NCBI GenBank assembly: GCA_033675265.1
Contig: JAUJYZ010001465.1
Coordinates: 124,001 to 188,000, forward strand
Length of the DNA stretch: 64,000 nucleotides
Source of the DNA: Actinostola sp. cb2023
Taxonomy: Eukaryota > Cnidaria > Anthozoa > Actiniaria > Actinostolidae
Direction: 5' to 3'
The notes beneath the pieces were generated by a model. It searched no databases and was not told the origin of the DNA. It saw only the letters and a list, made by a program, of their open reading frames with translations. The position numbers and the translations under genes are program-made. Each line of letters begins with the position of its first letter. Within the stretch, counting starts at the first letter, position 1. Of the stretch, positions 43,196-54,349 are shown one piece after another.

Positions 43196-43742
43196 CCGGA
43201 TTCATTGAGTATCATAAATACATTTTTTGTTGACGTTTTCTCTGACGCATAAAACGCAATATTAGTTGAAAACGGTTCTTGGAAATACGGCTATGACGTC
43301 TCAATAATCGTTTATTGATTTCATAAGAAATCAAAAGTGGAACTAAATCCGCCATCTGTCCCTACAGTTCCCAACCCCTTAGATTTTTAATTTTGAACCC
43401 GGTTTTGGTTAGGCTACTCTGTGTTTTTTGTGTGTGATACGTTTATACATGTTTATAGGGTGAAGCCTCTCGAAAACCGAGCTCGGATCGATCTCGGATC
43501 GATCTAAACTAGATCGATCCAAAGTGGTCCTAGTGTGAACGGCCCCTAAAGGAGATCGCTCGCGAGTGGTTTAGTCATTCACACTGGCAACTGAATCGGT
43601 TTACTTTAGTTCGATCTAAAATAGAACATCTCTTTTCCAGTCTAGTTAGAACAGTTCGCGAGCGATCTAAAATGTAGTGTGAACACACTTGATTCGAACG
43701 CTCGCGATCGATCTAGTTTAAGCTAGTGTGAACACGGCCTAA

Positions 43743-43937
43743 GAGGATGATTCCACAGATACTGATGATACTGAGATTTACCCTGAAGAGGATGAGCATT
43801 CAAAATCGGATGACAATGAAATCGATCGTACAGCTTTCCAAAAGGATATCAAGGGAAAAGCTCTAGATTTACTTCATACCAAACCATCAGGGCAGCTTCC
43901 AAAGACATTTTGTATTGGAACTTTCATGGAGAAATGA
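43743..43937 (+). other. Acidic coding-like fragment right of the Harbinger nest
   Basis: A 65-codon open stretch begins right after the TAA duplication (EDDSTDTDDTEIYPEEDEHS) and ends LPKTFCIGTFMEK-stop. No domain recognised. It may be the continuation of the fragment at 40066-40287, split by the nest, but the left part ends in a stop before the insertion, so the link is unproven. Confidence 0.3.
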
Positions 43938-43949
43938 CGGCATATCGAT

Positions 43950-44492
43950 TTAGTGGAAAACATGGAAACCACAGAAATAATGCAATATCCAATATATAAA
44001 ACTGATATACCCTGATTCAACACCTTTGGTGATTATTTAGGTCTGAGTAGTAAGTGTTTTTGTCGTGGCTATAATAAGTTCTTATTATGTTCGTGAGAGG
44101 TCTTCGAGATGTAGTTAGAAAAGAGTCCTCATACATATGCAAAAGAAGCCATTGTTCTCGTAGCCATGGTGACAAGTGTCATTGCCCTACAAAATAATTT
44201 CAAATAATATTAACATTCTGTTCTGAGAAGAAAAAGAAAGAAAGAAACCGAAATTCTTGTAATCAGTTGAATGTTTTTTGGGCGTTTAGCGCAATCTTCA
44301 AAACACAGGAAGACCGCCAACGAACACAGGTAACACAAATTTTGAAATTGAAAAAAAGCGGCGACTTCTCATATGCATTTGTAAGCTGTGAGTACCTTTC
44401 GATTGAATTGAGCCTGAACATCAGCCGCCTTTCCTGGGTCAAAAATCTCCCCGACTGGCGAGCGAGACGTCTGAACTCCGAAGTCGATAATC
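43950..44492. other. Non-coding stretch
   Basis: Nothing recognised. Confidence 0.4.
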
Positions 44493-44499
44493 GTGTCCA

Positions 44500-44665
<166 letters not shown>

Positions 44666-44827
44666 ATTTTATATAGCGCCACTATCCATAGCAATGATCA
44701 GAGCGCTTAGAATGCTAATTAAAACCTATATATATGATATATATATATAAGTAGAATAATAGTGGAGATCCAAGACAATCAACTTGTAACTGTAAAACTG
44801 TTTATTTATAATAATAATATATATAAT

Positions 44828-45380
44828 ATATATACAGCCTTTTTGCAAAAATTCTGTCGCGACCAAGTATATCAGTATATCAGTATATCACTATATACCC
44901 GAAGATTTATACTATCAAATGAATATGTGAAAATAACGTTTGTGTGTAGATTGTATCGTATTCATGACTCTTCAATCCACGCTTGTACAGTCAACCATCT
45001 TGAAATGCGTGTACGGGTAGCGTTCGGGCATGCGGGACTCACACGGGTATATAGTGATATACTGATATACTTATATACTTTATTACATACAGCCTTTTGC
45101 AAAAATTATGTCGCGACCAAGTATATAAGTATATAAGTATATCAGTATATCACTATATACCCGTGTGAGTCCCGCATGCCCGAACGCTATCCGGTCCGTA
45201 CACGCATTTGACTGTACGTACAAGCGTGGATTGGAGAGTCATGAATACGATACAAGCTACACACAAACGTTATTTTCACATTCATTTGATAGTATAAATC
45301 TTCGGATATATAGTGATATACTGATATACTGATATACTTGGCCTTGGTCGCGACAGAATTTTTGCAAATGGCTGTATATA
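44828..45380. mobile_element. Large imperfect palindrome, about 550 bp, with TATATCAG ends
   Basis: Left arm 44828-45060 and right arm 45150-45380 are inverted copies, including CGCGACCAAGTATATCAG and a 150-bp unique part. The centre contains a further copy of the terminal motif (TTTTGCAAAAATTATGTCGC). A related end occurs at 60650-60690, and both places share CTGCGGCTCGTTATGTAT next to it. Confidence 0.85.
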
Positions 45381-45567
45381 CAGTATACATAACGAGCCGC
45401 AGTGAACGATATTTTCCGAACAGCGGGACTTCCCTGTTGCTATGATGTGGTGTTTTAATCCTTTTACTTGCGGTTTCCTACATATCAACACTAATTTGTA
45501 AGTGCTGCTGTACATGTCAACAGATAGATAGTTTATTTATGTTTACATAAAGGCTGAATTACGTAAA

Positions 45568-45640
45568 ATGATCGATCTGGAACATTTCGAGGAGGAGCTA
45601 TTTGACGTTTTTCCGCAGACCGCTAACAACGAAGGCTATT
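45568..45640 (+). CDS. Unrecognised small gene, exon 1
   Basis: ATG at 45568 preceded by TACGTAAA; encodes MIDLEHFEEELFDVFPQTAN and a further four residues, then the consensus donor GTAAGT at 45641. Ends in phase 1. It agrees in phase with an exon at 45810. Confidence 0.45.
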
Positions 45641-45809
45641 GTAAGTCCAAATACGGTAAATCCAAAGTCCATTTCTCTTCGTTGCGTTGCTGTCGCCGGT
45701 CGTGTGCCGTCTACTTACAGCCGTAAATATGTTGGCAATACAGGAAATTTTTGATCAACTCTAGCAGAAAGTGGTATATGATAAATTCATACCTGTGGAA
45801 CAAAACTAG

Positions 45810-46105
45810 ATGATCGAGTATCGGTATTTTGGAAGAATACACTGGTGTCGAAATTTCCATCACAATTGCCAGCGTACAGACAACAATGGTGCTTTCTTCC
45901 AGAAATGGCCGGATTGTTGAACGAGAAAGCTATGGTCGTTTCTCCGTTTGGAATCATCGCCTATCTCAATACTAAACAAGCCACTGGTCTCAAACTTGAA
46001 GATATTATGGACACCATTATAGGTCTGGTTGGATCTATCTTCTCAATCTTGGGGATTTCCCGCCAACGTAACTGCGCCAACGTCAATCTCGTGGCTCGAG
46101 TTTAG
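45810..46105 (+). CDS. Unrecognised small gene, exon 2
   Basis: Begins after AACTAG; that acceptor lacks a strong pyrimidine tract. The joined product would be 122 residues with no internal stop: an acidic N-terminus, a middle with QLPAYRQQWCFLPEMAGLLN, and a C-terminal hydrophobic helix IIGLVGSIFSILGI followed by a basic tail. I recognise no family. The frame length (369 bases over both exons) is a multiple of three, as required. Could be lineage-specific or a chance frame. Confidence 0.42.
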
Positions 46106-46295
46106 GTTCTGTGGTATACTGTACGCTCTGTACGTAAAACATGACGCCGGACTCCAGGAAACAGAATCCATATCAAAGGCCGGACAAAAAGAGAGCTAAT
46201 GCTAGTGCACTGTAAATAGAGTCAATGTAGATTATTTTGTTATTTGTGGAATCATCTCATCATCACACAATAATAATTAAGCTTACTTTCATTTA

Positions 46296-46850
46296 AGTCC
46301 TGGCCAATTCACCCACTTTCATTATACCATGCAGTGCCTGAGTGCTTTAATCATTCAGTGATTAAGTCCTGGCCAATTCACCCACTTTCATTACCATTCA
46401 GTGCCTGAGTGCTTTAATCATTTGATTAAGTCCTGGCCAATTCACCCACTTTCATTACCATTCAGTGCCTGAGTGCTTTAATCATTCAGTGATTAAGTAT
46501 TGGCCAATTCACCCACTTTTATTACCATTCAGTGCCTGAGTGCTTTAATCATTCAGTGATTAAGTCCTGGCCAATTCACCCACTTTCATTGCCATGCAGT
46601 GCCTGAGTGCTTTAATCATTTGATTAAGTCCTGGCCAATTCACCCACTTTCATTACCATTCAGTGCCTGAGTGCTTTAATCATTTGATTAAGTCCTGGCC
46701 AATTCACCCACTTTCATTACCATTCAGTGCCTGAGTGCTTTAATCATTCAGTGATTAAGTCCTGGCCAATTCACCCACTTTCATTACCATGCAGTGCCTG
46801 AGTGCTTTAATCATTTGATTAAGTCCTGGCCAATTCACCCACTTTCATTA
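46296..46850. repeat. Minisatellite, units of about 62-71 bp, nine copies
   Basis: Each unit contains CCTGGCCAATTCACCCACTT and GTGCCTGAGTGCTTTAATCA. Two length forms alternate: long units end CATTCAGTGATTAAG, short ones CATTTGATTAAG. Confidence 0.95.
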
Positions 46851-47129
46851 CCACTGATGGTACAATCATCAGTTCCAAAGTGTAAGCAGTAATGTACATG
46901 GAGCTCGCTAGTACTACGGTTTGATCAGTAACTTTGATCAGTAAGCAATTAATTTGCATCTATAGCTATTATAATACATTGTACAGACTGTATATAAACA
47001 TATATAATAAAACATTTATTGTAGCGTGCAAATATTACATTACACTTGAACCAGATGATGCGGTGTCCCCCAATGGCATGGACAAATTGTTCATTATTAC
47101 CGTAATAATTATAATAATCGTCCCGTAAT
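46851..47129. other. AT-rich non-coding stretch
   Basis: Nothing recognised. Confidence 0.4.
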
Positions 47130-47437
47130 TACGAATAAGCACCCCTCGACCTCTATTTTTGAAATTAGCGCCCGCGCCCTCTCCCCTGTCATTAATTGAC
47201 CACTGAGCAATATAAGGTGGTAATCACAATAAATTATGTTCCTGCTCCATGAATGTACGTTTTTTCGCCTTGTCCATGCTTGTTACTGTCCCTGTTTTCG
47301 TCAATAAAGTTGTGTTATATCGATTCAGATTTTGGTATTTTCCAATATAATTAAATAAGCACCCCCTCCCTAATAAGCGTCCCCCCTTGACGTACCCTCG
47401 AAAAAAAAAATAATAAGGCGCTTATTCGGATCATTAT
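47130..47437. mobile_element. Probable MITE with CGAATAAGC ends
   Basis: CGAATAAGCACCCC at the left and GGCGCTTATTCG at the right are inverted. Interior phrases such as AATAAGCACCCCC and TAATAAGCGTCCCC repeat the end motif. Confidence 0.5.
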
Positions 47438-48640
47438 GGATATGAATAATATTACGCATTATATTTATAAATAAATCTTCATATCTATACAGTATATTGT
47501 TCTCCTCTTTGTATAATTATATGTGTTTGTACAAAATATTGTACATGCCGTTTTTACAAAATCATAGTCATCATGATCATAGACACACTACACAATTACT
47601 TTATATAGCACTACTGTAAAATACAGTCAGACGGGAAGTTTGTGGGGATGTGATGGATCCAGAAAGTAACCTATATTTATCTTACTGGAACTGAGATACA
47701 GGCCGGTACAAGGGGGTACAAGTATAAGTCAACGCTAGTGATATCTGTGTTATTTTACGAGGCATCCCCAGACTATCACCAAACGAATACATAGTAAATG
47801 CAACAAGGAAATTAATAGATTTAAAAAGTTGAACCCGGTCGGTTAATACGGACACCATCCGAAACTCCTTCGCATCCGTCTTTAGTTCCGTCACGCAACG
47901 CACTCCCGGCCCACTTTGAAAACGAAACGAACAGAAATACATGTCACATACAGCACTGAAAATTCCAGATTGAATATTATTATCCGATCCATTCATTCAC
48001 TCATATTCCGTTAATTTGATATATTTGAATGTATGTTGTATAGTTTCTCAGTCTTTTGAGACTGAACGCTGGCAGTGCTAACATTTCAGCTCATAGTCTG
48101 GCAAGAACTGACTTGCCGGTGCTGTGCTGATTAGAAGTATATAACTGAGGTTTGTTGTTTACACTCGGCCGTATCGAAACCATCACGCAACATCAACGAA
48201 TTATATCTTACTGATCTTTATGTTCAAAAATTAACTTGAAATAATTGTTTCTAACATCAATGCATGCATTATTTTATAAAACAAAACAATAACATATCTA
48301 TCTATGGATATATCGTATAAGTACAATACTTGTTACTGTATCATTTCCGCGGTTGGTGATCCATGAGAGGCAACTTTTCACATACGAGCTCTATAAATCC
48401 CTTATTAAGGCTATAAAGGCATCAAAAACCCGGCAAAAACCCAACATATAGACATCAAAATACTACCCACGGCCCCAACTATGCAAAGTCATTTGCATAT
48501 AATATATTATGCATGCAATCCATTGTTATGATAATCCAAGCCTCCTGATTGGCCAACAAGTGATTGAAATACGCCCTGCATAAATTAACTAACACACTTC
48601 GCAAGAAACCGTCCAAGACGCCAAAGTGGTTTCGCTTGCT
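47438..48640. other. Non-coding stretch with a dispersed repeat at 48480-48640
   Basis: The segment with CAAAGTCATTTGCATATA and CCTCCTGATTGGCCAACAAG recurs at 60045-60220 next to the DIRS-like element, so it is probably a retroelement end. Confidence 0.5.
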
Positions 48641-48720
48641 CTAAGCATGTCACCGAACACAGATCCTTGTAGCCGTACAGATTATCGGTCTGGTACTGGA
48701 AATGGTGTAAGTTGAGCTAC

Positions 48721-48875
48721 TGTGGATGTTGTCGAGGTTCCAAGGTTTAGTAAATTCATCGGCCAGGACGTACACCTCGTCATGATACAGAAGCAAGTCC
48801 ACCACAAGTTCCAGCGCCTCGTGGTTTCCTTCAACGGTTATAAGCCACCTCAGGTAGTCGGCGGTGTGCTTGACT
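48721..48875 (-). CDS. Orphan exon without start codon
   Basis: The minus strand is open from 48875 (after an AACTGATAG acceptor-like site) to a stop at 48652. It reads HTADYLRWLITVEGNHEALE then LVVDLLLYHDEVYVLADEFT, a helical, protein-like composition with higher GC than its surroundings. A possible donor (GTAGCT) lies at 48720. No Met near the beginning, so it is an internal or last exon. Family not recognised. Confidence 0.45.
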
Positions 48876-48899
48876 CTATCAGTTGACTTTTAAGCGTGT

Positions 48900-49400
48900 T
48901 TCGGGTGAAGGAATAGGCTCGTAGAGTTTTATTATTGTGTTTATTTAGATTTACCATACTTTTACTCTTAGTCGAGTGTTGTTAGATAATTTTTCCTGCA
49001 GCAGCTCGGTTGATTCATCGGCACAAGTTTTTTCATGGTATTGTTAGGTGGTCAGTCAAAGCGATGTATAGTCACTAGCTTTTATGAGCATTTTATTTGT
49101 TCTCTAGGTTCATCATAGCCATGCAGTAGTTGGTTTAGGCGTTCGGTCAGGCATTTCTACGGAAAGTTATTATTATTATTATCTTTTTGGACGGTTATTT
49201 TACTAGCCTACTCGGTTTGCTTTTTTAGGATTGTTTCTAGTGCAGTATAAGTTTTTTCATTTTTAGTCTACAGCGCTTCAGGTAATGTTGCTCTGGTGTG
49301 CGTTACTTCCGGCAAAATTTGCATACGTTGTTATTGTTAGTTTTTGTATGCTAGTATGTCCCAGTGGGACTAGCACAACGTAATTAACGTGTTTAGGCAT
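48900..49400. other. Non-coding stretch
   Basis: Nothing recognised. Confidence 0.4.
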
Positions 49401-49419
49401 CGGTTTGGTTGCCTTACAG

Positions 49420-50530
49420 TCCTCTGTGTGGCTTCGGGCCGTTTCCAGAGAGGTGAAAAGTGATGAAAGTTATCAGAACTCTGTTTGGGTTTCGGACCCG
49501 TAGAGAGAGTTCTGTGTAGAGACCTCTATGTGGCTTCGGGCCGTTTCCAGAGAGGTGAAAAGTGATGAAAGTTATCAGAACTCTGTTTGGGTTTAGGACC
49601 CGTAGAGAGAGTTCTGTGTGGAGACCTCTATGTGGCTTCGGGCCGTTTCCAGAGAGGTGAAAAATGATGAAAGTTATCAGAACTCTGTTTGGGTTTAGGA
49701 CCCGTAGAGAGAGTTCTGTGTGGAGACCTCTATGTGGCTTCGGGCCGTTTCCAGAGAGGTGAAAAAGTGATGAAAGTTATCAGAACTCTGTTTGGGTTTA
49801 GGACCCGTAGAGGGAGTTCTGGGTAGAGACCTCTATGTGGCTTCGGGCCGTTTCCAGAGAGGTGAAAAGTGATGAAAGTTATCAGAACTCTGTTTGGGTT
49901 TAGGACCCGTAGAGAGAGTTCTGTGTGGAGACCTCTATGTGGCTTCGGGCCGTTTCCAGAGAGGTGAAAAGTGATGAAAGTTATCAGAACTCTGTTTGGG
50001 TTTAGGACCCGTAGAGGGAGTTCTGGGTAGAGACCTCTATGTGGCTTCGGGCCGTTTCCAGAGAGGTGAAAAGTGATGAAAGTTATCAGAACTCTGTTTG
50101 GGTTTCGGACCCGTAGAGAGAGTTCTGTGTGGAGACCTCTATGTGGCTTCGGGCCGTTTCCAGAGAGGTGAAAAGTGATGAAAGTTATCAGAACTCTGTT
50201 TGGGTTTAGGACCCGTAGAGAGAGTTCTGTGTGGAGACCTCTATGTGGCTTCGGGCCGTTTCCAGAGAGGTGAAAAGTGATGAAAGTTATCATTTATGAA
50301 CTCTGTTTGGGTTTAGGACCCGTAGAGAGAGTTCTTTGTAGAGACCTCTGTGTGGCTTCGGGCCGTTTCCAGAGAGGTGAAAACATGCATGTGAAAAGTG
50401 ATAATACGCGTATGGAAATGAAAGTTATCTTTTATGAACTCTGTTTGGGTTTCCGGGGACCCGTAAAGAGAGTTCTTTGGAGAGGCCTCTGTGTGGCTGC
50501 GGGAAGTTTCCAAAGAGGTGAAAAGTGATC
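49420..50530. repeat. Tandem satellite A, about 104-bp unit, about 10 copies
   Basis: Units contain GTGGCTTCGGGCCGTTTCCA and AGTGATGAAAGTTATCAGAA. Most copies are nearly identical; the last two carry inserted GTGATAATACGCGTATGGAA-type sequence. A 187-codon minus-strand frame is a by-product of the repeat. Confidence 0.97.
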
Positions 50531-50589
50531 ATACGCGTATTGAAATAAAAGTTATCATTTATGGACTAGCTGTTTGGTTTTCGGACCCG

Positions 50590-51570
50590 TGTATAGAGAG
50601 TATCTGCATGTGGTTGTTCCTCCGAGTGTCTTTGAGCTGTTTTACCAGGAAGGAGACAAGTGGCAATACTATAGTGGTTTTCAGACCCGTGTATAGAGCG
50701 TATCTATTCCTCCGAGTGTCTTTGAGCTGCTTTACCAGGGAGGAGACAAGTGGCAATACTCTAGTGGTTTTCAGACCCGTGTATAGAGAGTATCTGGTCC
50801 TCCGAGTGTCTTTGAGCTGCTTTACCAGGGAGGAGACAAGTGGCAATACTCTAGTGGTTTTCAGACCCGTGTAGAGAGTATCTGTTCCTCCGAGTGTCTT
50901 TGAGCTGCTTTACCAGGGAGGAGACAAGTGGCAATACTCTAGTGGTTTTCAGACCCGTGTAGAGAGTATCTGTTCCTCCGAGTGTCTTTCAGCTGTTTTC
51001 CCAGGGAGGAGACAATTGGCAATACTCTAGTGGTTTCAGACCCGTGTAGAGAGTATCTGTTCCTCCGAATGTATTTGAGCTGCTTTACCAGGGAGGAGAC
51101 AAGTGGCAATACTCTAGTGGTTTTCAGACCCGTGTAGAGAGTATCTGTTCCTCCGAGTGTCTTTGAGCTGCTTTACCAGGGAGGAGACAAGTGGCAATAC
51201 TCTAGTGGTTTTCAGACCCGTGTAGAGAGTATCTGTTCCTCCGAGTGTCTTTCAGCTGTTTTCCCAGGGAGGAGACAATTGGCAATACTCTAGTGGTTTC
51301 AGACCCGTGTAGAGAGTATCTGTTCCTCCGAATGTATTTGAGCTGCTTTACCAGGGAGGAGACAAGTGGCAATACTCTAGTGGTTGTCAGACCCGTGTAG
51401 AGAGTATCTGTTCCTCCGAGTGTCTTTGAGCTGCTTTACCAGGGAGGAGACAAGTGGCAATACTCTAGTGGTTTTCAGACCCGTGTAGAGAGTATCGGTT
51501 TCCTCCGAGTGTCTTTGAGCTGTTTTACCAGGGAGGAGACAAGCAATACTCTAGTGGTTTTCAGACCCTA
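50590..51570. repeat. Tandem satellite B, about 88-bp unit, about 11 copies
   Basis: Units contain TCAGACCCGTGTAGAGAGTA and ACCAGGGAGGAGACAAGTGG. A variant unit (TTTCAGCTGTTTTCCCAG) recurs with a three-unit period, indicating a higher-order repeat of about 262 bp. Confidence 0.97.
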
Positions 51571-51910
51571 CAAAGTTGTAGGATGACTTATGTCACCTAG
51601 TAGCTTCGGGATGTTTTAGAGGGTTATAAAAATGCAAGTTCTGTCCTCTACGGAGTAGCTGCGTGTCATTGGCCAGGTTGTAATATGAACTGTGTCCTAT
51701 AGTTCCTCTATTTGCTTCGGGTGAGGAAAATGTTAGGAGAAAAGCAAAGAATAGCGAGCTTCAAGCACACACACACAGAAAAGAAAATATGTTTATGTGT
51801 TTAAAGCTATGTATACAGTGGTTGTTTTCGTCGCTTCGGTTGGGAACAGCAATCCGCACGTGCATATCGTTTTATCGAGTGTCCGTGTTCCTATCCTTTT
51901 CAGGATAAGA
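51571..51910. other. Degenerate satellite units and flank
   Basis: Weak traces of the satellite (TAGCTTCGGG..., TTGCTTCGGGTGAGGAAAATG) up to about 51740, then unique sequence. Confidence 0.5.
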
Positions 51911-51915
51911 GGGCT

Positions 51916-52128
51916 GCTGTTTCCTGACTGGGGCTCTCGACCACCCCTTTGCAAGAAGCTTAAAATATACCACGTTCTGCCTCTTTGTTACAGAATTGTT
52001 GTTGTTTTTGTTGTTAATTGCTGAATGCTAAGAGAATAAAATGCTTCCATCGCTCAACTGGAGCAGGAGTTTCGAGAATTGTGATGGGTTAACGTTGGGG
52101 TGGACGGGAGCCCCAGTCAGGAAACAGC
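51916..52128. mobile_element. Inverted-repeat element, 213 bp
   Basis: Arms of about 32 bp, GCTGTTTCCTGACTGGGGCT then C(T/C)CG(A/T)CCACCCC, separated by about 150 bp. Confidence 0.75.
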
Positions 52129-52410
52129 GTTTCTCGCGAGCGCACCTTTTAAAAGGTTTAGAAGAAAGATAATTCGCGCTCCTCGGGTCATTGGGCTTTC
52201 GAGATTCAAATTGTTTCTTCAGTAGCGAATTGAAAACCAGGAAGGGTTAGCGACCATAGTAAATATAATTGGTCTCGTCTTTTCAAAGTTGAATATCTTC
52301 TCATAACATTTAACTTAACTCCGACGAGTAAAGTGCAAGAGTTCGGTTCATAAATTTCCACATGAATCGTTGAAGGTGTTCCCGCATGTCCAACATTACA
52401 AATTAACGGC

Positions 52411-53468
52411 GGGGCCAACCACCCCCCCAAAATGGAGCATTAAAGGTGCTTTTCGCGATAACTTTTCATCCCATGTGTTTAGTTTTGACCAAACTTCGTA
52501 TATAGGGTCACCTTATTATGATAAATATTTTTGATGTTTTGTGACGTCATTATGAATGTGTTATGACGTCATAATGGATGTTGCAATAGTGTAACCATTT
52601 TTAGGAATATGGAATCTACTTCATTTATGTAGCGATAATGATACACTTTGTCAAGAGGAGTTGAACGCCGAAAACCGTTTGTCGATAGCATAAAAATATG
52701 TTGAGTTATAACAAATTCTATATAAGCTCCCCACCCCTCCCCTGAATATCATGATGGTTAAAAACATATGGCAAATAAACTCCTTGACGATTTTTTTTTA
52801 TTTCTTTATAAAATGGATCCATTTTTGTTGTAATATGCAAGGCTAAAGGGCTTCTAAAATCGTATGATTTTGAAATTTTGATTTTCGTCCTGAGAATAGA
52901 AATATTAGCGATTGTTTAAATTGTGACGTCATAATGCATGACGTCACTAAAGTACGATTTATGGAATTAAAGACGATATATAGATACTCGAACGTGGAAA
53001 TGTTTCATATATCCTTTCTCAGTGACAGTACAACCTATTTCCAATGTTATCTGTACACTCAAGCATAAAATTATACAATAAATTAATTAATATCGCGAAA
53101 TTTCCCAATAGTCTCAAACAGTCCGTGCATAACCAAGCCTTTAGCAAAGTTCAAATATTGATTACTCAGCTAATAATAACGCTAATAACAAACGGTTTTC
53201 GGCATTCAACTCCTCTTAACAACGTCTTTCATCGCCGCTACATAAATGAAGTGGATTTCATATTGCTAAAAATGGTTCAATTATTGCAACATCCATAGTG
53301 ACGTCATAAAACATCCATAATGACGTCACAAAGCATCAAAAATATTTACCATCATGAGGTACCCTATATGCGAAGTTTGGTCAAAATAAACAGATGGGAT
53401 GGTAAGCTATGCCGAAATATACTTTTTACCCACGTTTTGATGCTCCATTTGGGGAGGTGGTTGGCCCC
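52411..53468. mobile_element. Long-TIR foldback transposon, about 1.06 kb, rich in TGACGTCA
   Basis: Inverted repeats of about 280 bp start GGGGCCAACCACC and align through to CGGCATTCAACTCCTCTT-type sequence near 53215. Six TGACGTCA palindromes (full CRE sites) occur, two in each TIR and two in the centre. No coding frame; no target duplication fixed. Confidence 0.85.
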
Positions 53469-54349
53469 GACGTGAAAATGACCGTATTCGGCTTTGGATA
53501 TGTGATAGCATGTACTACCGTAAGGAATGCTGAGTACTGGATAGTGCAAAAATTTGCAGATTTCTAGTCTGACATAAAATAAAAATAAAGTAATTAATTA
53601 ATGGTGTTATCCAAAGGCCTGGACATGAGTAATGAGAACATCTATTCGGTCTCATTATTGAAAGGATTGCGTGTCAGACTTTACGTGTCCATGCTTGTTG
53701 GGGGAGGGGGAGTGTTAGGTTTGGAAAGAGGAGATAGTTGTTAGGGGATTTGGAGGGTAATCTTGGGCGTCTAGCCATAGCGTTGAGTAGGCAAGCGAAC
53801 CGGACAGTGTTTGTACCCATATCTCATTAACATAACAATGAAGAATAAATAATATAGTAATATATCCTCACTGAATACTCATTATCACGTCGCAGTAATT
53901 AAGTTTATGGGCGAGATCCGCGATTGTGTGATATGAGGTAAACAGCGAGGAAAGAACAGGGAAGTACCGCCACCAGGGGAGGGGGGTGGGGCAAACTTGA
54001 CTCTCGCAGCTCCGAACGACGTTTTGTGCAATAAGGCATGTGTGTGGAGTTAATTTATACTGCTCCGTGCTCATTAATTATTCAGTGAGAATAGTAATAT
54101 ATCCTCACTGAATACTCATTATCACGTCGCAGTAATTAAGTTATGGGCGAGATCCGCTCCTTGTCCCTCACGGAGGTAAGGAGACGAGGTGGCATGTGGT
54201 TTACTGCCCACAATGTACCCATAACCAAAGACCTTGTACCCATAACGTCCTATACCAATACCCAAAAACCAATATCCAACACTCAAAAACTCAATTCCTC
54301 AAAAACTTTACAGGTCTCGATGTTACATGTATGTATTATAATAATTTGT

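Larger units (their letters stand above)
41096..43546. mobile_element. Inner PIF/Harbinger element with Myb-like and transposase remnants
   Basis: TAA duplication at 41093-41095 and 43547-43549. Ends GGGGCCGTTCACACTAG / CTAGTGTGAACGGCCCC. It carries both genes expected of the superfamily: a Myb/SANT-like protein (+) and a transposase fragment (-). A further TIR element is inserted at 41986-43195. Confidence 0.85.
40304..43739. mobile_element. Outer PIF/Harbinger-type element
   Basis: TAA flanks both ends (40301-40303 and 43740-43742). Ends GGGCACCGTGTTCACACTAA and its inverted partner CTAGTGTGAACACGGCC. Three-base TWA-type duplications and GATCGATC-rich subterminal regions fit PIF/Harbinger. 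Most of its present length is a second, inserted element. Confidence 0.75.

Noticed and set aside
49730..50293. 187-codon ORF with a 35-residue repeat
   Set aside because: It follows the 104-bp satellite exactly; indels elsewhere in the array break the frame.
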